From Siderastrea radians (taxonomy: Eukaryota; Cnidaria; Anthozoa; Scleractinia; Rhizangiidae), in the NCBI GenBank assembly GCA_964017195.1, contig OZ024898.1, forward strand, positions 6,612,967 to 6,676,966: a stretch of 64,000 nucleotides of DNA. The letters run 5' to 3'. The notes beneath the pieces were generated by a model. That model saw only the letters and a program-made list of their open reading frames with translations. It had not been told where the DNA came from and searched no databases. The translations under genes were made by a program, and so were the position numbers. Positions within the stretch are counted from its first letter, which is position 1, and each line of letters opens with the position of its first letter. This document shows, in pieces, positions 46,094 to 58,802 of this stretch.

Positions 46094-49000
46094 TCAAAAG
46101 TGCAAACTTCCTTGTAGGACTTGCACTGCTTGTCCAGCAATGTCGACTCTGTTGTCTCTCCTCACGTTAATAGTGAGCTCCCCGCCACGAGACGAGCATT
46201 GTCGCGCTATGAAAAACAACAAACAGTTGGATGAGAAAATCACCTCACATCCACGAATGCATCACATTTCCATACAGTACTTCTTGACTGTGATTAGCAA
46301 TAGATATTAAAATTTTAGCCATAAAAATGCCATCGTCGTAATCAGGATTTTCAGATCACAGAACACCCACGTGATTAAGTACGAATTCAAACCAGTTACG
46401 TTCCCAGACCCCTCGCTGCAGCTGATCAAAACGCATTCCCGTCTTCAGAACCTACGATCCTTTTGGTCTGCGCCAGGGCTCTCGATCCCTGGCGCCGACC
46501 AAAAGGATCGTGGGCTCTGGGGGCGAGAATGATGAAAACGTAGCGAATGAGGTCCTTTCAAGCGGTCTAACGCATGCGCAGTTCCAGACATAGTTTCGCA
46601 AAGAAAACTACAAGCAAATGTGGTAACTTTCACTTTGATCGCAAAACTCGCCGTTTCTGGAAACCTATGCTTTTTACCTTGAGTTTGTGCTCAAACTGCA
46701 AGCTGCTATCCACAAGTCTTACAGGGCTTGCGTAACATTTGGTTAACCAGACCATTTTTTTGCAGACCTTTACCCTCGTAAAAGTTTGAACTGATTCAAA
46801 TTTCATGGCTCTGGAAAACCATGAGTGACGTTGCTTTTTGCGGTTGACTGCTATGAAATGAGGTCCACAACAATCAAACGTAGGACGCGTGCGTAGTTCC
46901 CTCCATAATTTTGAAAATCAGCCAAAATTAAGACAAATAAGAGATCCTCCATTTTAACCCAAAACTTACGACCGTCAGACACCAGTTTTGCAGGCATAAA
47001 ATTTGGTTTGTCGCAGCATTTCCTGTGCTATTTTCATACCAACATAGCGCTTGCAAACCTTTGTATCGATAAAAGTTCCAAGGCAGTGGAAACCAAAGTT
47101 GCGCTGGTACTATGCGTTTGACCGCTGAAAAAAGAAATGAGGACGGTGTAACAAATGCGTATTCGTGTTGAAAAGCTGTACTCAAACTCATGAATGAAGG
47201 GGGCAGTTTCTGAAGAAACTGTCGTGCTGCACCGGTGGGGAAATGTACTCAAACTCAGTCTCGTACTCGTATTCGGATCTCGCCCATTCATGTTCCGGGC
47301 ATCAAAGCTACATGGTCAGTTGCATTTATGCCATTTATTTTGGCCAATTGCAGCCACTCTCATTACCGAGGCATTTGCTCAAAATGAAACAAGGGAAACT
47401 TACCATACAAGTCCTCCTTCTGAAGTCTTGACGACCAGTAACTGGCAAGAACCGTGTGCGCTGACCCTAAATACAGCAAGACGATACTATCGGTTAAATA
47501 CTCCTACTTGCTAGCAAACGCACTTAACATCGGATGTGCTTAACTTCTCAAACGTTTAATACATCTCGTAGATGTGCAGAAAACGCATTGTACAAAGCCC
47601 GGTTGTGTTTAAGGATAAAAACGAGACGTACACACAATTTTTTTTTTTCAAAAAAAGTAAAAAAAGACTGAGTCCTATTCCTAGAAGAGACCATAAAAGG
47701 CCATTTACCTTTAATTATAATATTTAAAAATGAGGGTCAATTTAACCTGCCCTCAAGTAAAGTTTAAGACCCGTTTATACGGGTGATTTTTGACACAATC
47801 TTCCTGCCAAGTGTTGTGACTATCTAGATTACAGGCGATTTTGTTGAGATTCCTCACCTATTTGATTCGGCGATTTTGTTGCGATATGAGCATAAACACG
47901 TCAAAGTTCTCTTAGGAATCCATAAAGGCAACTTCATGTGCTGTGCTCTTGTCACAACAAAATCATAATATTTAATGAGATCGCCGTAAAATCGCTGTAA
48001 AAATCTCCGGAGGTTTACACAAGCGATCACGTTCTAAAACATCGAAAAAACCTCAGCCATCAAAAAGCGCATCGAAGGTCTCCAACGCAGACGATTCGCT
48101 TCGTATTTTCGCAAGGTTTGCTTACCAAGCAAAATGAAAACGGCCCCTTACGGGCATGTTAGAATTATATGTTTGTTCACCGGCTTTAAAATGCTTTGAA
48201 TTTCCAAGCAAACAATTTAATTGTGTTAAGTTTTCACGAAGCTAAGGCCCCGCCTACATTAAATATGTTTTTGTTTAAAAACTCTTACTTTCTTACGCCA
48301 ACTGTCCTCACTTAGGCCATAAAAAACGGAGATATTTACAATAAAAATAATGGAGGTTTTTTAAAAAGCCCTATAACGAGGATACTTTCAAAAAGAACGG
48401 CGGGCCATCGTTTTGGTGTGCACATTAAAAATGGAGCTTTCTAAACACGCTGAGGTCACAACAAATTATGCATTCGCTGGTAATATCGCAGGTGCCATCG
48501 AAGCATGCACTCAAGACAACAAAGAGATCCGAGGTCCGAAGGGAGGGGCTGGCATTGCCATAATTAGCGACCTTCAGATCGGACTACGAGTGCGACTTTT
48601 CAATCGTAGTTCGCATGGTTTAGATTGCCATCTGTGTGACCAAAATCGTAAACAGAGCTTCCTTCTCTACTGGACAGCAACAGGGAGAAGTATTGTGTCT
48701 GGGGACGTTACTAGTTTGAAATTGGAAAGTTGTAGTCGTACTCAATCTCGTACTCGTAGTCCTATCTGAAGGTCGCTATTATTTGATGCAAAACGTAATC
48801 CCCTGCGTGACTTACCTGTGACAGGATCCTCAGGAATACCAACCCATGGAGCAAAATAACGCGAAACAAAATCATAAACTCTCCCACTGCTGTCCACGCA
48901 GCCGTTTGACCCAGTCCCTTGAAGGGTTACGATGACACCACGGACAACTCCGGACGAGTGAGCAGACATCATTGCTCGGTAGTCTGGCGAGAGGCTTTCC

Positions 49001-49439
49001 AGATCTTTTCTGTCAAAAAAATGAAAAGTAACGATTTGCGTTTCTCTTCAACTGTCAAGGTAGACTAAGAAATAGGCGGAGGATATATCTAGCCTCCAAG
49101 TGGGGGGGGGGGGAGGTTGGGGGGGCAATGCTATCAGGCCCTTACCCTTATCCAGCACAACTCAACACAGTCACTCTCCAGGCTTACCTTGTCAAGGAAG
49201 GTTGCAGACACAGCAGAAGTTTCTTGGTCGTTTTAGAGTATTCAACTTCCTTTACCCCAAGTTCACCTACAACTGAAAATGATTTCTGAAACTTTAGAAA
49301 AAAAGTACGAAGCCACATCGACGGACAGCGCTACTCAACAGCTTTCATTACGATGAATGCACGTTTACCAAGTTATGTACAAACTCAAGAAGCAGAAACA
49401 CATTGCTAAGTGTTTTAAGCAGGTCTACGTCATTATCAA

Positions 49440-49472
<33 letters not shown>

Positions 49473-52400
49473 AATTATCATCATAATTATCATCATCACC
49501 ATCAACATCATCAATAATAGACAACGGATTCTGAGGACGGGTTATCTGTCCAAGACGGATAATTTGTCTTCAGTCAAGTTCTGTGCCCACATTACGACGG
49601 GCAATTTGTCAGAAGGGCTATCAGTTTAGCCGGATTATCCATCTCTAAAGTGAAAAAGGCAATTAACAATACCAGCAACAAGAAACGGGAAAAGTAATTC
49701 AAAACTGCACTAAACAATATCATTATTGGCAGAATACCGCAAAAGTCCACTAATAGGCCCTGGGCTTACATTTGTTCAAAAGGCTTTTTTGGTGGGCTTA
49801 TTTCCGGGATAGCCTGATGGTGAAGCGCAAGCAAAAGATACAGCGAGGGAAAGAGCGGGATAAAAACGAGGCGAAACTGGGGATCACTCTTTCGCTCCGT
49901 CTATTTTTTGCTCACGCTCCACTATCTGAACGCCTGGAAAAGGCTACATGTATTTTCGAGAGGGCTTATTTTCGAGGGGGGGGGAGGTATCACAGGGAGT
50001 ACTGCGATTCAAAAATGGTTCCGCTCATATTTGGAAGGGATTTTGCACCTGAAAATGCCGAGGGATCCTAAGTCTGAAAATGCTGCGCCAGAAGAAATGT
50101 GAGTACAAGGTGGAGGAGTTCACTTCCTTGCAATACCATCTGTATCCTTTCAAGGAATACAAGCACAGTATAAAGAATGCACTACGACAAAAACGATGAT
50201 TGACGATGGAACTTTCAAATTATCTCGTTTCACATAATGTAATTTGATTGTTTGATTCTATGTATACTACATGTACATGTGCATGCAGTATTCAGATTGC
50301 CATTTACGTAGGAAGAATAATACGGTAGTTTGTGAGCGGATTTATAACTGATCGGAGGTCATTACGCTGTAATCGTTCTTGGGATGTAAACATAATATAA
50401 GTCCATGGGCTTACATTTGGAGGAACTTATCACCGGAGGGCTTTTTGTGAATGAGATTTGGGGGGTTCATATTACGGGAGGGCTTATTTTCGGGGGGGGC
50501 GGGGGCGCCTACAATCGGAATTTTACGGTATAACCACACAAAAAATACTTCTGCTGGGGAACGCTAACTGAAATATAAAAAGTGTAATTAAAGAACAAGG
50601 TGATTACCTGTTTTAATTAATCTTGATATTGTTTGGTCCACCTGACAGAAACAAATATACATTTAAGAAAAAATGTTTCTTTGATAAATGTAATGATCAG
50701 GAAGGAATGGAATATGATTGAACAGAAGTGATGGTTTTTGTTCAACTTACATCAGTCATTGGTTCACAAGCATTCAGTGGAAGATCTAAGCATATCGATG
50801 AACCTGACATGTGAAAAAAACATTTCCTGATTAACTGGGTTCACTCCCTGCAGCAGCTACAATAACTAATGAAAGCTCATACATAGTCCGTGCTGGTTTT
50901 TGGACATAAAATTCAAGGAGTATTCAAGGAGTATTCAAGGACCAAAACTGAGTATTCAAGGAGTATTTCACCCAGCATGCAACAGCACAGGTTTCGCAAA
51001 ATCTGTCCCCGATTTTGAAATCTGCGCTCAATCCCTGAATTACTTTGATACATTCCTATATTATTTCCCACCCGAACAAAAATTCAAGGAGTCACTTTAT
51101 GCTGGGTATCCTGTGATAGACTAGCATCCCATCGGGGAGGGGGGAGGGGTATTAATACTCTCGGTCACTTTATGCTGGCTATCCTGTGATGGACTAGCAT
51201 CCCATCCAGGGGGGAGTAGTAATGCTCTTAGTCACTTTATGCTGGGTATCCTGTGATGGACTAGCATCCCATCCAGGGGGGAGTAGTAATGCTCCTAGTT
51301 ACTTTATGCTGGGTATCCTGTGATGGACTAGCATCCCATCCAGGGGGGAGTAGTAATGCTCTTAGTCACTTTATGTTGGGTTTCCTGTGATGGACTAGCA
51401 TCCCATCCAGGGGGAGTAGTAATGCTCCTAGTTACATTATGCTGGGTATCCTGTGATGGACTAGCATCCCATCCAGGGGGAGTAGTAATGCTCCTAGTTA
51501 CATTATGCTGGGTATCCTGAGATGGACTAGCATCCCATCCAGGGGGAGTAGTAATACTCCTAGTCACTTTATGCTGGGTATCCTGTGATGGACTAGCATC
51601 CCATCCAGGGGGAGTAGTAATACTCCTAGTTACTTTATGCTGGGTATCCTGTGATGGACTAGCATTCCATCCAGGGGGGAGTAGTAATACTCCTAGTCAC
51701 TTTATGCTGGGTATCCTGTGATGGACTAGCATCCCATCCAGGGGGGAGTAGTAATACTCCTAGTCACTTTATGCTGCATATCCTGTGATGGACTAGCATC
51801 CCATGTAGGGGGGAGTAGTAATACTCCTAGTCACTTTATGCTGGGTATCCTGTGATGGACTAGCATCCCATGTAGGGGGGAGTAGTAATACTCCTAGTCA
51901 CTTTATGCTGGGTATCCTGTGATGGACTTGCATCCCATCCAGGGGGGAGTAGTAATACTCCTAGTCACTTTATGCTGCATATCCTGAGATGGACTAGCAT
52001 CCCATCCAGGGGGAGTAGTAATGCTCCCAGTCACTTTATGCTGGGTATCTTGTGATGGACTAGCATTCCATCCAGGGGAGAGTAGTAATGCTCCCAGTCA
52101 CTTTATGCTGGCTATCCTGTGATGGACTAGCATCCCATCCAGGGGGGGGGGGGTGATAATACTCCCGGTCACTTTATGCTGGGTATCCTGTGATGGACTA
52201 GCATCCCATCCGGGAGGGGGAGTGATAATACTCCCGGTCACTTTATGCTGGGTATCCTGTGATGGACTAGCATCCCATCCGGGGGGGGGGGAGTGATAAT
52301 ACTCCCGGTCACTTTATGCTGGGTATCCTGTGATGGACTAGCATCCCATCCGGGGGGGGGGGAGTGATAATACTCCCGGTCACTTTATGCTGGGTATCTT

Positions 52401-55400
52401 GTGATGGACTAGCATCCCATCCAGGGGAGAGTAGTAATGCTCCCAGTCACTTTATGCTGGGTATCTTGTGATGGACTAGCATTCCATCCAGGGGAGAGTA
52501 GTAATGCTCCCAGTCACTTTATGCTGGGTATCCTGTGATGGACTAGCATCCCATCCAGGGGGAAGTAGTAATGCTCCCAGTCACTTTATGCTGGGTATCC
52601 TGAGATGGACTAGCATCCCATCCAGGGGGAGTAGTAATACTCCTAGTCACTTTATGCTGGGTATCCTGAGATGGACTAGCATCCCATCCAGGGGGGAGTA
52701 GTAATACTCCTAGTTACTTTATGCTGCATATCCTGAGATGGACTAGCATCCCATCCAGGGGAGAGTAGTAATGCTCCCAGTCACTTTATGCTGGGTATCT
52801 TGTGATGGACTAGCATTCCATCCAGGGGAGAGTAGTAATGCTCCCAGTCACTTTATGCTGGGTATCCTGTGATGGACTAGCATCCCATCCAATGGGGGAG
52901 TAGTGATACTCCTAGTCACTTTATGCTGGGTATCCTGTGATGGACTAGCATCCCATCCAATGGGGGAGTAGTGATACTCCTAGTCACTTTATGCTGGGTA
53001 TCCTGTGATGGACTAGCATCCCATCCAATGGGGGAGTAGTGATACTCCTAGTCACTTTATGCTGGGTATCCTGTGATGGACTAGCATCCCATCCAGGGGA
53101 GTAGTAATACTCCCAGTATTATGTCTCTCCAGCAGCTGTGAGCCCCTAGGCTCATGACAACTCAAGGCAGTGACACTCCAGGTGAGTAGCTTGCTCATCA
53201 CAGCAAATCAATCTCAAGTAGCAGTTCGCAATTTTCACTTTCAATCCCAGCAGCAGGCACATTGCTAGTGATCTTTATGGTATGCTACCAATTTAATTGC
53301 CAACATCTGACATGGCAGATAACAGCAATTTTAATCTCTCATCATGGCAATCAAAACTGCAGCCAAACGTCGCAGTCACAGTAGCAGGCACACCTTGTGA
53401 TTTTCACCCATTGCTGTTTTAAAAACAAGCGTCTGATATCAACAGGTGTCTCACATACTGCCTTGATAGAGAGATCGGCATACCGACTTTTGTGCTATTG
53501 GCTGGTGAAAGTAAAACTGAATTGAACATACTGAATTCACCTTCTTTTCTTGCCACCAAATTCCCACTTAAAGTTTCAAATGTTACTTCGTTGCTGGGGT
53601 TACCTGAAATTAACAATTCAATAATTTGTTTTATTTTATTCTGCCAGAAAATGGTTCATGTTCTGTGACTGTGTTATTTTGGATGATTGCAACATTTAAT
53701 CAAGAGAGACTTGCTGAAGCAGAGACAAGTTAATATTAAAGACAAACTTAAAAAACCTCAATGTTTCAACGTCGTCATGACGCCATTATCGGCAAGAGAA
53801 TCGTTTTGCCCTTCAAAGATCAAGAATCAGCCAATATCGTTAAGAAACGCCTTCACAATCTCAGTTCAAAGATCCAAACAACACTACGACCTGTGTTTGT
53901 TAGCCGGAAACTAAACCAAGATCTCCAAGTGCGAGAAGCTAAGCCCACTATTGTTAGCCAACAATGCATTGTGTATTAGTTTAAATGTAATCTGTGTGAT
54001 GCAGGGTATGTTGGCTACACCCATGGGCACTTGCACGAGCACGTGGATGGTCATAAAAGAAAGGCATCCTCCATCTACAAACACTACAAGATCGAACACA
54101 ATGCCTTGGTTCCTAAGAACTTAATTAGTCAGTTTCACATGCTCACCAAATGCAAAAACAAGTTTAAATGCCTTGTTAAAGAGATGCTTTTTATACGTAG
54201 GCTAGTCCCAGATTTAAATGTGCAAACCGACTCTATTCGTGCCAAGGTCTTTGTTTAATGTCTTATGCTAATTTTTAAACTTTTTTCACCTTTCAATAGG
54301 TCTTCTCGCAATCAGAATAATTATTTTTCTCTTGATAATGCTGTCATGACGACGTTGAAACGTCGAGGTTTTTTAAGTTTGTCTTTAATATTTGATTGCA
54401 ACATTGGGCAGTGAAACTGAGCGATTGGCCTTGCGTTACTCCACCTGGATAATCCTCATGAATACTTAAAATAAAATAACAGTTGAATTCACTTTAAGCG
54501 CAATATTGATACAAAACAAACCAGGTCAGGAATAGATTTGCCACAGTGAAATATATATAATAGCAGAAAATGTGAAGTTTGGAAGAGATCTCGTTATTTT
54601 AAAGTCAATGGATAGTTCTACAAAAAATCATATATATTACAAATTTTATATAAAAATTGTGATTTTACTTGAAGAAATGTGCAGTGTCTGAGCACACACC
54701 ATGCATATCTTCATAAAAATTCACAAACTTCTGCACTTTTTCTGAACAGTCGATGGCTCAGAAAATGAAGTAGCCAGTTTTTCAGCTGCCCACCAGAACC
54801 CTGGGAGAGTATGCAAATATGTCTTGGAAACCATGTGATCTCTTTAGTTCATGATCAGCTGAAGGCCAAACTACAGAAAACACAGAAAACTCTTCTGTTA
54901 GGAGGGACTAAAACAGCATGAAACCCCCCACTTTCCTGCTTTGCAAACTCATTGTTCAACACTGAATTGATGCAAAGGCTTCGACCACACTTTGGCTACT
55001 TCACTGTGGTGGATCTCTTCAAAGACAAAGACAGTTTTTCATTTACGCCAATGCTTGCAAATGTCATGCTAGCCATGAATTGATACAATGTATAATACTC
55101 AATGATAAGGCTTTGAGGGCAAACAAATAGTCAACAAGGCAGACCTGAGTTGTCTCTCTCTCATAAAAATTTCAATACACAAAAATCTTACCCTTTGAGT
55201 TGAACAGAACTGCCGCTGAGGCCAGCGTAGCATGTCCACACAATGGAACTTCACATGTTGGTGTAAACCACCGAAGGCCAAAACAGGAACCTACAGTAGA
55301 ATATAAAAAGCAAACATCACAGAGTGAAATTCTTCCTTATAACACATGCGGAGCTCTCTTAAAGGGTTGTAACCCGCAACACCTGTTACAGCTGAGTATG

Positions 55401-57599
55401 CTTAGTGGGTCCTCATCGCTTCAGGTGAACTAGGCCTCTTTTTGGTATAATTTACTTTAAAAGAAACACATTTATTACAGGTGTGAAGATCAAGGCAACA
55501 GAAGACTCAATACCTAACAAGAGCCCTGATGTCACACAACAAATTTAAAACAGGCCACCTTAAATCCTTTCAGCCCTTATTTCTCCTTACAGTATCACTA
55601 CTTGATCAAACATACAGGTCACGAGAATTAAGGAAATGATCACTAAAGATACGATGTCTTGACGTGTGCCCAAATTCTCCCAACTAGTACCATAAGAAAT
55701 ATATAGAGAACAGTGTGGAGAACATGCATGTTGATACTAGGGTACTCAGGTGTGGGAAGGTGCAAATGAGGGCAAATTTTTATACCCCCAAAACAACCCC
55801 AAGTCATGCCCGCTCATGACAGCAGATGCTGATTCATGGCTGTTCCTTTTCATATGCAGGAGTTTGGAAATTGGAGAGTGACATGATTGCACAAAGGCTA
55901 AAACCACTACTGAAGAATCTTAAGTTTTGGAAATTAAGGAAGTTGCTATTTAACCCTTTAAGCCCTAACAGTGACAAAAATGAAATTTCATTCTACAATA
56001 TCAATTAATCAAGTGATTAGTAAGAATAAAGAAAGTGATCACTAAGAATAAGCTGTCTTGGTATTTAGACAAATTCTCTTCACTAGTTCCATGAGAGATG
56101 TATGGCGAACAGTAAGGAGAATATACATTTTTATATCAGGGCTTAAAGGGGAATAATAATTGACAAAAAGGCCTGACCTCTGCTGTAGGTGTCTAGTTCA
56201 TTCTTTTCCAGTATAAAGGCAGTTTCTGACAAATTCATTTCTTTTGCAATTTTTTGCAAGACTTCATCACTTAGTTGCTGCAAGAAGAAATAAAATAATA
56301 ATCACATGGGGTTCACCAGGACAGAAGGTGAAAATTGCAACCAAACAGAAAACTGTTGAGACACTTTTAACTGAGTGATATGTTTGACCTTTAAAATTCT
56401 CACAACAGCAATCTTCCTCTGTTTTGCCGCTGAAAAGAATCCTGATAAATTGCTTGTCGTCCAAAACAACACTGAGTGAGGGGGGGGGGGAGCAAGTATT
56501 TCTAGGATATTGTCTGTACTCAAGTATTAAGAGAGACACAGTGATATGCATGCATATTGCATTTGTCAGAACTAGTTTCTTTAATTTTCAAGCTTCCCAT
56601 TCAAACATGCATACCTGCAGTTCCCTAAGATTGCCAATTACTAGTGTAAGTCCCTGCCTAACATCAGTGCAGGCAAGATTTTCACATAACCCTAGATCCT
56701 TTATGCATCTACTTTTCTGACACTAGTTCTGGTTGTGATTGCTGTTTCTGTATGAGGGATAATATAACAGGATTTTCATATATAGTTATGCACTTATCAA
56801 TGTTAAGCCCCAGGGTGGGGAGATAACACTACCTCTAGGAAATTGATAAAAGGGTTGTCCATTGATAAAAGGGTTGTCCATTTAACACTTGATTGTCACA
56901 GAAACAGTTTCCCTAGGAATTTTGACATTTACCTGTCCAGGAGTAGAGAATTTGACTCTGGCTTCCTTGAAAATGTCAAATTTCCCCCGGGTTTGCCCCC
57001 TCCCCCCCCCCCCTCTCCCCCAACCTGGGGCTTAATATTTATAGGTACATTAATTTATATAAGTAAATGAGTTTTGGGATTTAACGTTTGAAGACCTAGC
57101 CTTGTTACATTTACTAAACTATACAATCGTCAACACCATGCTTCTGGCTCAACAAATTGTACTGCCCATGTAGTCGGGAATAATTATCTTCGAAAATCTT
57201 CGTTTCATCTTCGGTAATCTTTCAAAACAATAAGGTCATCATCTAAAGCCTTCGCACATTTCACGCATTTGCCTCATATAAACGTTGCCACCTATTACCT
57301 ATAAAAATTTGTCTCTCTATATAGTTTGGCTTCTAAATCTAACCCACTCTCACTGACTCTTAAGCGTTCTTAAAGAGGTGATAGAGTCCTCGTCAGCTCT
57401 AGTTGCATGGGCAATCTAAACTGTCCGACAGACAATCGAATCCCAAGTTTCACAACACAGGACCTAAAAGAAATACATTTTATAAGAAAAAACTCACGGT
57501 AGTTCCGACAAGGCAAACTGCGGCTGGATTTCCTCCGAAAGGCTTATTTGTAAAAGCATCCACCACAAACATCGGAAGAACTCTTTCTTGGTCCGCCAT
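46094..57599 (-). CDS. PBLD: PBLD-like phenazine biosynthesis-like domain protein (PhzF family), complete, 10 exons
   Basis: Exons in transcript order: 57599-57498, 56277-56178, 55290-55192, 53603-53541, 50803-50751, 50641-50608, 49272-49188, 49009-48816, 47466-47404, 46206-46094. They sum to 906 nt (301 aa plus TGA); human PBLD is 288 aa. The start is ATG 57599-57597 in a good context (A at -3, G at +4), followed by the diagnostic [16 protein letters not shown]. Conserved PhzF active-site regions are present: NLSETAF (Glu), [12 protein letters not shown] (His) and [16 protein letters not shown] (Asp). Exon 10 ends with RGGEL and [13 protein letters not shown]. The family fold is diaminopimelate-epimerase-like. 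The animal substrate is not firmly established; human PBLD (MAWBP) is described as a binding partner of MAWD/STRAP. The gene is convergent with SPAG1. Confidence 0.94.
46434..46529. repeat. Hairpin in the PBLD intron 9
   Basis: TACGATCCTTTTGGTCTGCG and CAGGG are inverted (CCCTGGCGCCGACCAAAAGG) around a 9-nt loop, with weaker outer pairing. It lies between exons 46206 and 47404. Confidence 0.75.
48567..48777. mobile_element. ~210-bp MITE flanked by TA (mariner-like)
   Basis: Inverted ends GCGACCTTCAGAT / ATCTGAAGGTCGC are bracketed by TA, followed inward by GGACTACGAGT / ACTCGTAGTCC. A TA duplication suggests a Tc1/mariner-type MITE. It lies in PBLD intron 8, 39 bp below exon 8. Confidence 0.65.
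49436..49512. repeat. (ATC)n microsatellite
   Basis: Interrupted CAT/ATC trinucleotide run in PBLD intron 6. The Ile-rich open frame over it is not a gene. Confidence 0.9.
50608..50641 (-). CDS. PBLD: 34-nt microexon (exon 6) of PBLD
   Basis: It encodes [11 protein letters not shown] plus one base. It is bracketed by a CAG acceptor and GTAATC donor, and phase 0 in / phase 1 out exactly bridges exon 5 (ends phase 0) and exon 7 (needs one preceding base). It aligns with the human HEVEDLIKTAIG stretch. Without it the frame breaks, so I am confident it is real despite its size. Confidence 0.85.
51100..53115. repeat. Minisatellite, ~30 copies of a 65-73 bp unit
   Basis: The unit core reads TCACTTTATGCTGGGTATCC, TGTGATGGACTAGCATCCCA, TCCAGGGGGGAGTAGTAATA. 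Copies vary mainly in the G run (4-12) and in CCATCC versus CCATGT. Higher-order blocks are visible (three consecutive AATGGGGGAG variants at ~52890-53040). It lies within PBLD intron 4 (50804-53540). Confidence 0.95.
53687..54405 (+). pseudogene. Relic of a Penelope-like element: GIY-YIG endonuclease end
   Basis: The frame from 53761 ([33 protein letters not shown]) reaches a TAG at 53977, then continues in frame with [32 protein letters not shown] and [15 protein letters not shown] to 54258. This is the CxxC-linked GIY-YIG domain that ends Penelope-like retroelements; the usual catalytic Arg is replaced (LHEHVDGH). The flanking ~60 bp (53732-53797) recurs inverted at 54329-54391. The reverse transcriptase is absent. 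Confidence 0.75.
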
Positions 57600-57855
57600 C
57601 TTAATCAAGGATCATTACCAGGCTTCTGCGCCGCTGCGCAGCCGGCTGAAACAAATCCCCACGGGGGAGGGACCGGGAAGAAACCGGGGAGGGGACTGGC
57701 AACTGTTCGTGGATCGAAGATCGTGGATCCTCTATATATACCTTCCTAAAGAAAATTTAAATTTCGCACATAAAAGGAAATTGCTTATTTCCAGGAAGAA
57801 ATTTGGAAACAACCTCTACAACTTGGCAAAAATCTAGTAAAAATTACCCCTCCTG

Positions 57856-58142
57856 CAACCTCGTCCCCAGGGCCTTCTCCTCGTTCAAAATGGCAGTCGG
57901 AGAGTTCGTCAGAATTTCATCACGCAAACACGATGAAATGTCTTCGTTTTGTTTGAATAACGGTTTCCGATTGCAGAAAACAAACAGGGCCGCCAGACTC
58001 TGGATACAACCTCGGAAAAAGCCATTTCGTCATGTGCCACGTGACAAAATACTCCCCGATTCGTGGAGCATTTCAACAGCCTTGGCCAGGGGTTTCTCCG
58101 ACCACCATTTTGAACGAGGAGAAGGCCCTGGGGACGAGGTTG
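57856..58142. mobile_element. 287-bp MITE with 9-bp target duplication, just upstream of PBLD
   Basis: Terminal inverted repeats ~38 bp (CAACCTCGTCCCCAGGGC ... complement), flanked by CCCCTCCTG at 57847-57855 and 58143-58151. The 9-bp duplication suggests MULE mobilisation. It lies 257 bp upstream of the PBLD start codon, possibly in its promoter. The 135-codon frame across it (57803-58210) is read-through of the repeat. Confidence 0.85.
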
Positions 58143-58554
58143 CCCCTCCTGTATCGCGAATTGAAGTTGTCAAGAAATTTTCGACTGAATTTTCCTCGAG
58201 AATAAGGTGATAATAACAACGGAGGGACGCTTGTGATCATTTTTGTTGCAATGGGAATCTTTTAGAAAAAAAAGAGAGAGAGAACGGGCACTCGTAAAAT
58301 TTAAAATTACATGATTAAAAGATGGACATCAAAACACTCCACAGAGCTCCTGACGGAGCTATTGCCTGCTTAGAGTTTAGTTCAGTTTTCAGCCTGCTAG
58401 CACTAGGCTCAAGTTCCTCGAACATGTTTTACCGGCGGTGAAAGAAAACCTTCATGTACCGAGTATGAATTCTTTGTTCTTTGTGCGAGTGGGTCTCCTG
58501 CCTCAGATGTCAATGTCCGTGATGTCGTCTCCCGCCAGCGACATGGAAGACGAC

Positions 58555-58793
58555 TAGCCTGCGAGCAGGCTCACTTGTTTGGGGACGTTGCGCGACTATC
58601 TTGCGCGACTATCGTGGCGAAGCGAGCCGGCGAGAGGAATGGGGCGAGTGAAAGTGAGCTCACTTTCACTCGCCCCATTCCTGTCGCTCGCCGACTCGCA
58701 AATGGCGGCTTTCGCCGCCACGATAGTCGCGCAAGATAGTCGCGCAAGATAGTCGCGCAAAGTCCCCAAACAAGTGAGCCTGCTCGCAGGCTA
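58555..58793. mobile_element. 239-bp palindromic MITE with 9-bp target duplication
   Basis: Ends TAGCCTGCGAGCAGGCTC / complement. GAAGACGAC flanks both sides (58546-58554, 58794-58802). The arms carry repeated TTGCGCGACTATC units (two on the left, three on the right). The termini resemble those of 21008-22348. Confidence 0.88.
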
Positions 58794-58802
58794 GAAGACG
58801 AC

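Noticed and set aside
49357..49629. 90-aa ORF with a long Ile run
   Set aside because: Translation of an (ATC)n microsatellite.
51118..53100. Regular direct repeats suggested a CRISPR-like array
   Set aside because: Units are contiguous with no unique spacers, the genome is clearly eukaryotic, and the unit matches a SINE. It is a minisatellite.
53419..53540. Longer version of PBLD exon 4 (open for 65 codons)
   Set aside because: After the GTGAAT donor at 53540-53535 the translation no longer resembles the family, whereas exon 5 at 50803-50751 (CLDLPL) continues it in phase.
57803..58210. 135-aa protein-coding gene upstream of PBLD
   Set aside because: The frame is created by reading through both ends of a MITE.
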